A DNA stretch of 8,058 nucleotides from Actinomycetota bacterium (GTDB lineage Bacteria; Actinomycetota; Thermoleophilia; Gaiellales; Gaiellaceae): assembly GCA_013694685.1 (NCBI GenBank), contig JACDBY010000327.1, positions 1 through 8,058 on the forward strand, read 5' to 3'. Made by a program: the position numbers and the translations under genes. A model generated the notes under the pieces. It saw nothing but the letters and a program-made list of their open reading frames with translations, was not told the DNA's origin and did no database searches. This document shows, one piece after another, positions 1-6,786 of the stretch. How positions within the stretch are numbered: position 1 is the stretch's first letter; the number at the start of each line of letters is the position of its first letter.

Positions 1-204
1 GACGACGAGCGCGGGAACGAGGGCGGCGAAAAGGATCAGAAGCCCGCCCATCGTCGGCGTGCCCTGCTTCGTCGCGTGGCCGGCGGGGCCCTCCTCGCGG
101 ATGTGCTGGCCGATCGACCGCTTCCTCAGCCAGTCGATGAAGGTCGGCCCGACGATGATGGCTATCACCATCCCGACGAGGCCCGCGACGAGGACTCTCA
201 CCAT
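1..204 (-). CDS. mraY: MraY, phospho-N-acetylmuramoyl-pentapeptide transferase (N-terminal part, cut by window edge)
   Basis: MraY is the membrane enzyme that transfers phospho-MurNAc-pentapeptide from UDP to undecaprenyl phosphate, giving lipid I. The 68 codons present start with a hydrophobic segment (about residues 2-20). The family's conserved N-terminal stretch follows: FIDWLRKRSIGQHIREEGP, then HATKQGTPTMGG at about residues 43-54, then the start of the second membrane helix. The catalytic aspartates lie beyond the left edge and cannot be checked. The ATG at 204 overlaps the murF stop by 7 nt (ATGGTGA), so translation is probably coupled to murF. The next codon, GTG at 201, is an alternative start overlapping the stop by 4 nt (GTGA). 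Identification is secure from the motif and the position straight after murF. Confidence 0.96.
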   Translation of the reverse strand, partial: MVRVLVAGLVGMVIAIIVGPTFIDWLRKRSIGQHIREEGPAGHATKQGTPTMGGLLILFAALVPALVV

Positions 205-1472
205 GCCCGTGCGTGTTTCTCGATCAGCGCGGGGATGCCTTCGAGGCCCACCGCCCGTGACGCCTTCACGAGGATCGCGTCGCCCGGCGCGAGGACGTCG
301 AGGACACGCGCGGCTGCCGCGGCGTCGGTCACGAATCGACCGTCCGCCGCGCCGGCGAGGTAGGCGCGCGCGGGGTCACCGACCGCGACGATGACCTCGA
401 TCCTGAGCTCGGCGAGGAGCGCTGCGATCTCGTCGTGATACCGCGGACTGTCGACACCGAGCTCCGCCATCTGGCCGAGGATCACGACGCGTCGGCGGCC
501 GGCCGCGCGCTCCGTGAGGTCGAGCAGGGCGGCGCGCATCGAGGTCGGGTTCGCGTTGTAGGCGTCGTTCACGACGAGACCGCCACCGCGCAGATCCGTG
601 ACCTCCCCGCGCCAAGGGCTGAGCGCGATCGCGGGGGCTCCGTCTGTCGCCCGTTCCAGAGGCAGCCCGAGTGCGTCGTAGGCGACGAGCGCGGCGAGGA
701 CATTCTCGGCGAGGTGACGCTGCGTGAACGGGAGCTCGAGCTGCACGGTGCGACGGGAGACCGGGAACACCCACGCCTCCCCCAGCCGCTCCACGGTCGC
801 GCGCTCGAACCTCCGTACGTCGAGGTCATCGCGCAGGTACGGCTCGAGCAGCGGCTCGTCCGCGGGAACGACGGCGACGGCGCCCTCCGGTAGTGCCCCG
901 AGCGCCTCGGCGTTGGCACGCGCCACGTTCTCGATCGAGCCGACGAGCTCGAGATGCTCGGGGCCGATAGACGTCACGACCGCGACCGTTGGCCGCGCGA
1001 CACGGCAGAGGTCGGCAACCTGCCCGAGCCCGCGCATCCCCATCTCGGTCACGAGCACCCGCGTCTCGGGCTCGAGCCGGAGCACGGTGAGCGGCAGGCC
1101 GAGCTCGTTGTTGCGGCTCGCGTCCGCGGCCACCGTCGGTGTCACGGCGGCGCTGAGCGCAGCCAGAGCATCCTTCGTCGTCGTCTTGCCGGTCGAGCCG
1201 ACCACTGCGACGACCTGGGCATCGGAGCGGTCGCGGACGAGCCGGGCGAGCGCCGCGAGCGCCGATTCCTGCTCGCGCGGGACGAGGGTTGCGGCGCCAC
1301 GAGCGAGCGCCTCGTCGACGAACCGGGTGCCCGTGTTGAGCGCGACGAAGAGATCGCCTGGCCGCGCGTCGCGCGAGTCGTCGTGGACACGGCGCACGAT
1401 GCCGTCGGCCGGCGCGCTGCGGAGCTCACCAAGAGCCAGCGCCTCGATCTCCTCCCAGCCGAGCGGGATCAC
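198..1472 (-). CDS. murF: MurF, UDP-MurNAc-tripeptide--D-alanyl-D-alanine ligase
   Basis: MurF is the cytoplasmic Mur ligase that adds D-Ala-D-Ala to UDP-MurNAc-tripeptide using ATP. From the GTG at 1472 the protein has 424 residues, close to the usual length. Visible parts: N-terminal substrate-binding domain (DDSRDARPGDLFVAL near residue 31), ATP P-loop GSTGKTTT at about 92-99, EMGM at 143-146, GPEH at 170-173, and the C-terminal-domain motif DAYNANP at 303-309. The frame stays open to GTG codons at 1505 and 1526, so the start is not certain. I prefer 1472 because the homologous fold begins right there (IPLGWEEIEAL) and the extra 18 residues are Arg/Gly-rich and unlike the family. A GAGG lies about 11 nt upstream, a weak ribosome site. 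The stop overlaps the mraY start by 7 nt. Confidence 0.95.
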   Translation of the reverse strand: MIPLGWEEIEALALGELRSAPADGIVRRVHDDSRDARPGDLFVALNTGTRFVDEALARGAATLVPREQESALAALARLVRDRSDAQVVAVVGSTGKTTTKDALAALSAAVTPTVAADASRNNELGLPLTVLRLEPETRVLVTEMGMRGLGQVADLCRVARPTVAVVTSIGPEHLELVGSIENVARANAEALGALPEGAVAVVPADEPLLEPYLRDDLDVRRFERATVERLGEAWVFPVSRRTVQLELPFTQRHLAENVLAALVAYDALGLPLERATDGAPAIALSPWRGEVTDLRGGGLVVNDAYNANPTSMRAALLDLTERAAGRRRVVILGQMAELGVDSPRYHDEIAALLAELRIEVIVAVGDPARAYLAGAADGRFVTDAAAAARVLDVLAPGDAILVKASRAVGLEGIPALIEKHARAW

Positions 1473-1660
1473 GCAGCGACCCGGCCTCGTCTCCCGCCCC
1501 GCCACGCGCCCATTGGCTTGTGACACGGTTTCACGAGCTCACGCACGGCGGCCACGGGACTGGCGCACATGCTGACGCGGGCACTGGTGGTCACGCCAGA
1601 CAGATTGCGTCCGCGGCGGGCGTGACAACGCTTGTGTTGATTCAACACAAGCGTCGTCAC
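1469..1660 (-). CDS. possible small ORF (63 aa) between murE and murF
   Basis: This reading frame is unrecognised and may not be a gene. It starts with GTG overlapping the murE stop (GTGA, 1660-1657) and ends with TGA overlapping the preferred murF start (GTGA, 1472-1469). It would therefore be translationally coupled on both sides, like several real junctions of this cluster. The product would be basic, with many Arg and Lys, three Cys (two in Cys-His pairs, RCH and PCH), no membrane segment and no motif I know. Against it, third-position GC is clearly lower than in the neighbouring genes, and the first 13 codons coincide with a long hairpin. It may simply be an untranslated spacer that happens to be open. 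The ends are seen directly; coding is inference. Confidence 0.25.
   Translation of the reverse strand: MTTLVLNQHKRCHARRGRNLSGVTTSARVSMCASPVAAVRELVKPCHKPMGAWRGGRRGRVAA
1622..1660 (-). promoter_or_regulatory. 19-bp hairpin starting at the murE stop codon
   Basis: On the minus strand the arm GTGACGACGCTTGTGTTGA (1660-1642) is followed by one base and then TCAACACAAGCGTTGTCAC (1640-1622). All 19 positions pair in the sense transcript, the sixth as G-U. On the plus strand that position would be an A-C mismatch. The hairpin includes the TGA of murE. No T-run follows, so it is not a standard intrinsic terminator. It could be a pausing or attenuation hairpin, a 3'-end stabiliser, or a two-fold protein-binding site. 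The structure is seen in the sequence; its role is inferred. Confidence 0.7.
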
Positions 1661-3105
1661 CGCCGACCACGGAGCTCTCGTAGCGCCTCGCGAGCCACCT
1701 CACGGTCGTCGAACGGGTGGACGACGCCGCCGACGTCCTGGCCCTGCTCGTGTCCCTTGCCCGCGATCACGACGATGTCCCCCGGAGCAGCATCGGCGAT
1801 CGCCGCCTCGATCGCCGACCGGCGGTCGAGGTCGACCTCGACGTCCGTGCCCGCGCCCAGGAGGATCTCCTCGACGATCTGGAGCGGCTCCTCGGAGCGC
1901 GGGTTGTCGTTCGTGACGACGATTCGGTCCGCCAGCTCGCGGGCGACGCGACCCATCTCCGGACGCTTCGTGCGGTCGCGGTCGCCCCCGGCCCCGAAGA
2001 CGACCGTTAAACGACCCTCGCCGAGCGGGCGTGCCGCCTCGAGCACCGCAGCGAGCGCGTCCGGCTTGTGGGCGTAGTCCACGACCACCGTGAAGGGCTG
2101 TCCCTCGTCGATCGCCTCGAATCGGCCCGGCACACCCGCGACCCGCCGGATGCCCTCCGTGATCGCGTCCTCGTCGAGATCGAGGAGCAGCGCCGCAGCG
2201 ACCGCTCCGAGCACGTTCTCGACGTTGAAGACCCCGAGGAGCGGCGTCTCGAGTCGCAGGCCCGCGGTCGTGAACGAGGCGCCGTGCGGCCCGAGCACCA
2301 GCTCGTCCGCGCGCACCTCCGCCTCCGGGCGCAGCCCGTATGTGACGAGCGGCGCACGATGCGTGCCACGGAGCTCGTCCGCCAGGCGCCTGCCGTACGG
2401 GTCGCCGACGTTGACGGCGGCCGGTGGCGGCGTGACGCCCGTGAAGAGGCGGCGCTTCGCCTGGAAGTACTCGTCCATGTTTCCGTGCAGGTCGAGGTGC
2501 TCCTGCGTGAGATTCGTGAAGACGAGCGCGTCGAAGCGGACGCGGTCGAGCCGGCGGAAGTGCGAACCGTGCGACGACGCCTCGAGCACGACCGCCTCGT
2601 CACCGGCGTCGAGCATCTCGCTGAAGAGCCGCTGGAGCTCGATCGACTCCGGCGTCGTGTGCGGTGCGGGCCGCCCCGTACCGCCGACCACCCACTCGAC
2701 CGTGCCGACGGCACCGGTGGAACGACCGTTGGTCTCGAGGATCGAGCGGAGGAGGAACGTGGTCGTCGTCTTCCCGTTCGTTCCCGTCGCACCCGCGACC
2801 GTGAGACGGTCGGTCGGCGAGCCGAAGAACGCGTCGGCGGCGACCGCCATGGCCGCACGGGTCGACTCGACGACGAGTTGCGGCAGCGCGACCTCGACGG
2901 GATGCTCGACGACGAGTGCTACCGCGCCGGCCTCGAGCGCGGCAGCGGCCAGCTCGTGCCCGTCGCTCACGACCCCGGGGACGCAGAAGAAGAGGCTTCC
3001 GTCGCGGACCTGCCTCGTGTCGTGCGTGAGGTCGACGATCTCGACGTCACGGCGGCCGATCACCTCGCTCGGCGCGACCGCGCGGATCAGCGCGTCGAGC
3101 TGCAT
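1657..3105 (-). CDS. murE: MurE, UDP-MurNAc-L-Ala-D-Glu--meso-2,6-diaminopimelate ligase
   Basis: MurE is the cytoplasmic ATP-dependent ligase that adds the third residue of the peptidoglycan stem peptide. At 482 residues it has typical length. The N-terminal domain carries DTRQVRDGSLFFCVPG (about 29-44). The P-loop is GATGTNGKTTT at about 105-115, followed by TTPESIELQRL, EASSHGSH and TNLTQEHLDLHG in the central domain, then DYAHKPDAL (the usual form is YAHTPDAL). The DNPR motif at 400-403 and GKGHE at 449-453 are the signature of enzymes that take meso-diaminopimelate rather than lysine. The ATG at 3105 has no Shine-Dalgarno sequence, but a TACAAT hexamer ends 7 nt before it, which suits a leaderless mRNA. 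The gene follows ftsI after 33 nt and ends inside a strong hairpin. Confidence 0.97.
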   Translation of the reverse strand: MQLDALIRAVAPSEVIGRRDVEIVDLTHDTRQVRDGSLFFCVPGVVSDGHELAAAALEAGAVALVVEHPVEVALPQLVVESTRAAMAVAADAFFGSPTDRLTVAGATGTNGKTTTTFLLRSILETNGRSTGAVGTVEWVVGGTGRPAPHTTPESIELQRLFSEMLDAGDEAVVLEASSHGSHFRRLDRVRFDALVFTNLTQEHLDLHGNMDEYFQAKRRLFTGVTPPPAAVNVGDPYGRRLADELRGTHRAPLVTYGLRPEAEVRADELVLGPHGASFTTAGLRLETPLLGVFNVENVLGAVAAALLLDLDEDAITEGIRRVAGVPGRFEAIDEGQPFTVVVDYAHKPDALAAVLEAARPLGEGRLTVVFGAGGDRDRTKRPEMGRVARELADRIVVTNDNPRSEEPLQIVEEILLGAGTDVEVDLDRRSAIEAAIADAAPGDIVVIAGKGHEQGQDVGGVVHPFDDREVAREALRELRGRR

Positions 3106-3141
3106 CGACCGGATTGTAGGGACCGGACCCGTCCGGTCCTA
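3106..3141 (-). promoter_or_regulatory. candidate leaderless promoter for murE with overlapping palindrome
   Basis: The ftsI-murE gap contains TACAAT (3118-3113), five of six matches to a -10 hexamer, ending 7 nt before the murE ATG. Transcription would then start at or very near the A of the ATG. Immediately upstream is the perfect palindrome GGACCGGACGGGTCCGGTCC (3139-3120), which fills the place of the -35/-10 spacer. The -35 region is poor (TAGGAC at 3141-3136, 17-bp spacing). Leaderless starts of this kind are common in Actinobacteria. The palindrome may be an operator, or a hairpin with an 8-bp stem and CGGG loop ending the ftsI message, though no T-run follows it. Confidence 0.45.
3120..3139. 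repeat. perfect 20-bp palindrome between ftsI and murE
   Basis: GGACCGGACGGGTCCGGTCC on the minus strand has two perfect 9-bp arms around a central GG. Its first base is the last base of the ftsI TAG stop, and its other end touches the C before the TACAAT hexamer. The symmetry is seen directly. A dimeric DNA-binding protein or an RNA hairpin are both possible readings. Confidence 0.8.
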
Positions 3142-4851
3142 CGGCGTCGGGAGCACCGACGAGGCGAGGAGCGCCGTCGAGCGCTTCGACTCCGGCGCGT
3201 CGGGCGGCACCTCGAGGTACTGGAGCGCGAAGCGGGCGATGTCCCGGAAGAGCGGTGCCGCGACGACACCGCCCCAGATCTGCCCCTTCGGCTCGTCGAC
3301 CATCACGAGGATCGCGAGCCGCGGGTTGCGCGCGGGTACGAGGCCGACGAAGGAGGCGACGTACTTCGACGCGTAGACGCCGTTCTCGACCTTGTTCGCG
3401 GTCCCCGTCTTCCCGGCGACGGTGTAGCCGGGGATCGCGGCCTCGGTGCCGGTGCCCTCGACGACGACGTCGCGGAACATCGCCGTCATCCGGTCGGCCG
3501 TGTGCTTCGAGACGATCCGCCTGCCCTTGCCGTGGCGCACCTTCTTCCCGCCGATCTTCTTGATCACATGGGCGGGTGCCATCACGCCGCCGTTCCCGAT
3601 CGCGGCGTAGGCGCTCACCATCTGGAGCGGCGTCACGGCGATGCCCTGCCCGATCGGGACCGTGCCGATCGTGGAGCCGGACCAGCTCCGGTACGGAAGC
3701 ACCATGCCCGCGCTCTCGCCGGGCAGCTCCGAGCCGGTCAGCGAGCCGAAGCCGAAGCGATCGATCCACGACGCGAGCTGGGTTCCCCCGAGCCTTTGCG
3801 CGAGCGTGACCGTGCCGACGTTCGAGGACTCCGCGAGGATCTGGCGCACCGACATGCGTTCCGTCCCGCGCGTGTGGGCCTCGCGGATGACGCGGTCGGC
3901 GACCTTGATCGTCGGCGCCAGGACGAACGACGAGTCGGGAGCGACGACGTTGTCCTCGAGCGCCGCTGCGACGGTCACGATCTTGAAGGTCGAGCCCGGC
4001 TCGTAGAGATCCGTGACCGCCCGGTTGCGGCGCGCCTCGGCAGGCGCCGACGTGAACCCGTTGGCGTCGAACGTGGGCGCGTTCGCCATCGCGAGAATCG
4101 CCCCGGTGCGCGGATCCATGACGATCGCGGTTGCGCCCTTTGCACGCCAGCGACCCGCGTACGCCGAGAGGAGCTGCTCCGCATTCGCCTGGAGCTGATG
4201 ATCGAGCGTCAGGACGACGTTGCGACCCGGCCGCTCCTCGCGCGACTTCACGACGTCGATCGCGTGGCCGGAGGGATCGCGGACGACGATCTCGTACCCG
4301 GACTTACCCGCGAGGGTCTTGTCGAGCGACCGCTCGAGCCCGTCGAGACCTCTGTTGTCCGTTCCGGCAAAGCCGAGCAGGTGCGAGGCGACCCGACCCT
4401 GTGGATAGGAGCGGCGCTCCTCGGGGTAGAAGCCGATCCCCGCGACACCCATGTCCTGCAGCGCCTTCGCCTTGACGGGGTCCGCCTTGCGGTCGACGAA
4501 GACGAATCGCTTCGTCCGGTTGCGGAGCGTCGGGTACAGCTCGTCCGGGTCGAGACCTAGTGCCGTCGACGCCTTCACCGCCGCCTTCGCGGGTGCGACG
4601 ACGTGGCGCGGATCCGCGTAGACCGTCGTCGCCTGCTCGCCGATCGCGAGCGGCTTCCCCGTTCTGTCGTAGATCGTCCCACGTCCGGCGGGGATCTCGA
4701 TCGTCTCGCGATGCTGCCGCGATGCCATCGCCTCGTAGCCCGACCCGTCGACGACCTGGATCCAGGCGGCGCGACCGAGTGCGGCGACGAAGATCCCCCC
4801 GAAGCAGAGTACGAGGATCCGGATCCTCGCGTTCGCCCGGCGGTCGCTCAC
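3139..4851 (-). CDS. ftsI: FtsI-type class B penicillin-binding protein (septal transpeptidase)
   Basis: This is the divisome transpeptidase that cross-links septal peptidoglycan outside the membrane. From the GTG at 4851 it has 570 residues. It has a short cytoplasmic N-terminus, one membrane anchor (about residues 10-34), and the class B dimerisation domain beginning with AGRGTIYDRTGKPLA (55-69). The transpeptidase domain has all three active-site motifs: STFK at 287-290 with the nucleophile Ser287, SSN at 342-344, and KTG at 481-483. The chain ends about 87 residues after KTG, so it has no C-terminal PASTA repeats. The start overlaps the ftsL stop by 4 nt (GTGA), which fixes it better than any ribosome site. 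The open frame continues further upstream, but that part lies over ftsL in another frame. The position after ftsL and before murE supports FtsI rather than an elongation PBP2. Confidence 0.96.
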   Translation of the reverse strand: MSDRRANARIRILVLCFGGIFVAALGRAAWIQVVDGSGYEAMASRQHRETIEIPAGRGTIYDRTGKPLAIGEQATTVYADPRHVVAPAKAAVKASTALGLDPDELYPTLRNRTKRFVFVDRKADPVKAKALQDMGVAGIGFYPEERRSYPQGRVASHLLGFAGTDNRGLDGLERSLDKTLAGKSGYEIVVRDPSGHAIDVVKSREERPGRNVVLTLDHQLQANAEQLLSAYAGRWRAKGATAIVMDPRTGAILAMANAPTFDANGFTSAPAEARRNRAVTDLYEPGSTFKIVTVAAALEDNVVAPDSSFVLAPTIKVADRVIREAHTRGTERMSVRQILAESSNVGTVTLAQRLGGTQLASWIDRFGFGSLTGSELPGESAGMVLPYRSWSGSTIGTVPIGQGIAVTPLQMVSAYAAIGNGGVMAPAHVIKKIGGKKVRHGKGRRIVSKHTADRMTAMFRDVVVEGTGTEAAIPGYTVAGKTGTANKVENGVYASKYVASFVGLVPARNPRLAILVMVDEPKGQIWGGVVAAPLFRDIARFALQYLEVPPDAPESKRSTALLASSVLPTP

Positions 4852-5186
4852 GGCCGGTTCAGGTTGAGGTTGGTCGTGCGGTTCGGATCGTGCTCCACGA
4901 GCCCGAGCCTCGACACTGCGTCGTGGACGATGCGCTCGTTCGCTGACGCGGTCGAGAGCTGCGCGCGGGTCGTCGCGATCTCTGCCCTGAGCTCCGCGCG
5001 GGTGCGACGAAGCTCGTCGAGCTCGACGTTGAGGCGCAGCGCGAGGACGTTGACCGCGACGACGCCGGCCAGGAGCGCCGCGATCGCGACGATCCAGACG
5101 ACGCCTCCCGTGAACACGCCACGCCCGCTTCGAGCGCGGGTCGTCGTCCGCCGTCTCCGTACGGTCGTCTGGGCGACCGTCGACAT
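4848..5186 (-). CDS. ftsL: FtsL-like division protein
   Basis: This is a small bitopic membrane protein of 112 residues. It has a basic cytoplasmic tail (RRRR at 10-13 and further Arg to about 22), one membrane helix at about 24-48 (FTGGVVWIVAIAALLAGVV and on), and then a Leu/Glu/Arg-rich segment of coiled-coil type (about 50-80). This is the FtsL/DivIC architecture; FtsL partners with FtsB and FtsQ to recruit and activate the septal synthase. Family members diverge strongly in sequence, so the call rests on size, topology and position between rsmH and ftsI. The ATG at 5186 overlaps the rsmH stop by one base (TGATG), and its own stop overlaps the ftsI start (GTGA). An upstream open extension in the same frame lies over rsmH and is discounted. 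Confidence 0.88.
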   Translation of the reverse strand: MSTVAQTTVRRRRTTTRARSGRGVFTGGVVWIVAIAALLAGVVAVNVLALRLNVELDELRRTRAELRAEIATTRAQLSTASANERIVHDAVSRLGLVEHDPNRTTNLNLNRP

Positions 5187-6145
5187 CAGCCAGCCCTCGT
5201 CGCGGCGCGGAGCCGGGCGGAGGCGGCGCGCGGGTTCGCATCCGTCTCGGCCGAGCCGGGGCGCACCGGCTTGCGCGTGAGGAGACGAAGCGTCGGCACC
5301 TTCCCGCAGATGCAGGTCGGGAAGTCGGGCGGGCACGTACAGCCCTTCGCCTGCGCCGCGAAGAACCGCTTCACGATCCGGTCCTCGAGCGAGTGGAACG
5401 AGATCACGGCGAGCCTACCCCCGGGACGGAGCATCTCGAGCGCAGCAGGCAGCGCCTCCTCGAGCTGCGCGAGCTCGTCGTTCACTGCGATCCGCAGCGC
5501 CTGGAAGACGCGCTTGGCCGGATGACCCTCTCCGAACCGCGCCGGGGTGGGGATCGCCAGCTTGATCGTGTCGACGAGCTCGCCGGTGCGCGTGAACGGG
5601 CGTTCCGTCCGGCGTCGGACGAGCGCGCGCGCGATGGGGACCGCGAAGCGCTCTTCACCGTACCGCCGGAAGATCGAGACCAGCTCGGACTCGCCCCACG
5701 TGTTGACGATCGCAGCGGCGCTCTGCTCGGAAGACGGATCCATGCGCATGTCGAGCGGCGCGTCGGTCGCGTACGAGAAGCCTCGCTCGGGCCGATCGAT
5801 CTGCATCGACGAGACCCCGAGGTCGAGCAGGATCGCGTCGGCCTTGATCTCGTTGGCGGCGAGCTGCGTCAGCACGACCCCGAAATCGCCGCGGAGGAAG
5901 CGCACCTCGACACGCGCGACCGCCTTGAAGCGGTCGAAGTACGGCTTTGCGCCGGGATCGCGGTCGATCGCGACGAGCTTTCCTCGACCATCGAGATCCT
6001 CAGCCAGGAGGCGCGCGTGACCTCCCGCACCGAACGTGGCGTCGACGACCGTCTCCCCCGGCTGGACGGCGAGGAGCTCGCGCACCTCGTCGCCGAGCAC
6101 CGGGACGTGATCAGAGTCCGAGATCGGCAAGATGTTCGGCTGCAT
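5186..6145 (-). CDS. rsmH: RsmH, 16S rRNA (cytosine-1402-N4)-methyltransferase
   Basis: RsmH (MraW) uses S-adenosylmethionine to methylate N4 of C1402 in the ribosomal P-site region. At 319 residues it has normal length. HVPVL near residue 13 is followed by the SAM-binding glycine loop DATFGAGGHA (35-44), DLGVSSMQID (108-117) and RGFSYATDAPLDMRMD (121-136). SFHSLEDRIVKRFF comes later, and then a Cys cluster of form CxC-x6-CxC (269, 271, 278, 280), common in this family. The ATG at 6145 has a strong ribosome site, GGGGGGAG, 8 nt upstream. The start lies 35 nt inside the end of mraZ, so the two are co-transcribed and the site is read within mraZ. The stop shares one base with the ftsL start. 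Confidence 0.97.
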   Translation of the reverse strand: MQPNILPISDSDHVPVLGDEVRELLAVQPGETVVDATFGAGGHARLLAEDLDGRGKLVAIDRDPGAKPYFDRFKAVARVEVRFLRGDFGVVLTQLAANEIKADAILLDLGVSSMQIDRPERGFSYATDAPLDMRMDPSSEQSAAAIVNTWGESELVSIFRRYGEERFAVPIARALVRRRTERPFTRTGELVDTIKLAIPTPARFGEGHPAKRVFQALRIAVNDELAQLEEALPAALEMLRPGGRLAVISFHSLEDRIVKRFFAAQAKGCTCPPDFPTCICGKVPTLRLLTRKPVRPGSAETDANPRAASARLRAATRAG

Positions 6146-6548
6146 CTTCGGCGCTCCCCCCTTCGACGGCCTCCATGTGCTCCGACCACGAGGTCGGGTT
6201 CCAAAGCTCCAGGTGGTCGTTCATGCCGGTCACCACGACCTCTCGCTCGAGGCTCGCGTACGCGGTGAGGGCACCCGGGACGAGAATGCGACCCTGGCTG
6301 TCGACGGTCGCCTCGGAGGCACCGGCGAAGAAGAAGCGCTGGAGCTCACGCGCCCTTCGCGACAGTGGATCGAGCGCGGCGATGCGAGTCTGCACACCGT
6401 CCGTCCACGCCCCGCGCGGATACACGGCCACGACGCCGTCGAGCCCGCGGCTGAGGACGACCGCCGTGCCGAGCTCGGCGCGGAAGCGAACCGGCAGCGT
6501 GAGCCGGCTCTTGTCGTCGATCGTGTGCTCGTAGGTGCCGATGAACAT
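6111..6548 (-). CDS. mraZ: MraZ, transcriptional regulator of the dcw cluster
   Basis: MraZ is a DNA-binding protein that forms rings and, where studied, represses its own promoter by binding short repeats upstream. The 145-residue protein has the two expected AbrB-like half-domains, each marked by its motif: DDKSRLTLP at 11-19 and DSQGRILVP at 83-91. The start MFIGTYEHTIDDKSR is the conserved family N-terminus, so ATG 6548 is preferred although no good ribosome site is visible and the frame is open as far as 6752. The gene heads the cluster, overlaps rsmH by 35 nt, and is preceded by four GTGG boxes over a likely promoter, which fits autoregulation. Confidence 0.97.
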   Translation of the reverse strand: MFIGTYEHTIDDKSRLTLPVRFRAELGTAVVLSRGLDGVVAVYPRGAWTDGVQTRIAALDPLSRRARELQRFFFAGASEATVDSQGRILVPGALTAYASLEREVVVTGMNDHLELWNPTSWSEHMEAVEGGSAEDAAEHLADLGL

Positions 6549-6580
6549 CGCCCGAAGTGGTGGTCGATCTCGTTCCTGAT

Positions 6581-6623
6581 CTCCACGATTCCCCACTCTA
6601 CGCCACTTACCTCCACTTTGCAA
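6581..6623 (-). promoter_or_regulatory. mraZ promoter overlapped by four MraZ boxes
   Basis: Reading the minus strand, four repeats follow in phase: AAAGTGGAGG, TAAGTGGCGT, AGAGTGGGGA, ATCGTGGAGA. Their GTGG cores start at 6616, 6606, 6596 and 6586, exactly 10 bp apart, the layout of MraZ-binding boxes. A sigma-A-type promoter sits over them: TTGCAA (6623-6618), a 17-bp spacer, then TAGAGT (6600-6595), each four of six to consensus. Transcription would start near 6588, leaving a leader of about 40 nt before mraZ. Bound MraZ would block this promoter. Spacing and motifs are seen; repression is inferred from known MraZ systems. Confidence 0.8.
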
Positions 6624-6786
6624 GTACTCCATCGAGGTGCGCCTCGCGAGCGAGACCGAACCGACGCAACTCGGGCGGTCTTGTGAACCGCGGCTCACCG
6701 GTACGGCCGCGTAGGACACGAAACAACGGCGGCATCCCGACCTGCACGTCAAGTGCGGCAGGCGGGACGATCGCGCGCGTCACGCG
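6624..6786. other. gene-free part of the mraZ upstream region
   Basis: Between the mraZ promoter and the decayed reading frame I see no supported gene. A minus-strand frame open from 6752 runs into mraZ, but its residues upstream of 6548 look non-native. Short inverted repeats occur (for example CGCGGC and GCCGCG around 6700), with long loops and no T-run, so no terminator is called. The 90 bases between the remnant stop (7004) and the kinase stop (7095) likewise show no clear terminator. Confidence 0.4.

Noticed and set aside
1622..1660. Standard intrinsic terminator after murE
   Set aside because: The stem is strong but no T-run follows in the sense direction, and the same pathway continues directly with murF.
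2068..4560. Plus-strand open frame of 830 codons opposite murE and ftsI
   Set aside because: It lies wholly antisense to two genes with intact catalytic motifs. Its product is Arg/Asp/Glu-rich with no motif, as expected of a shadow frame in very high-GC DNA.
4852..5241. 130-residue N-terminal extension of FtsI
   Set aside because: It lies over ftsL in another frame and is Arg/Pro-rich. The family N-terminus and the GTGA junction place the start at 4851.
5393..6268. Plus-strand open frame of 291 codons opposite rsmH and the end of mraZ
   Set aside because: Antisense to rsmH, with low-complexity Arg-rich composition and no family resemblance.
6660..6720. Possible tRNA or small structured RNA (GCGGT / ACCGC and CGCGGC / GCCGCG pairs)
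   Set aside because: Stems are short with long loops, and no T-loop consensus or acceptor pairing could be built.
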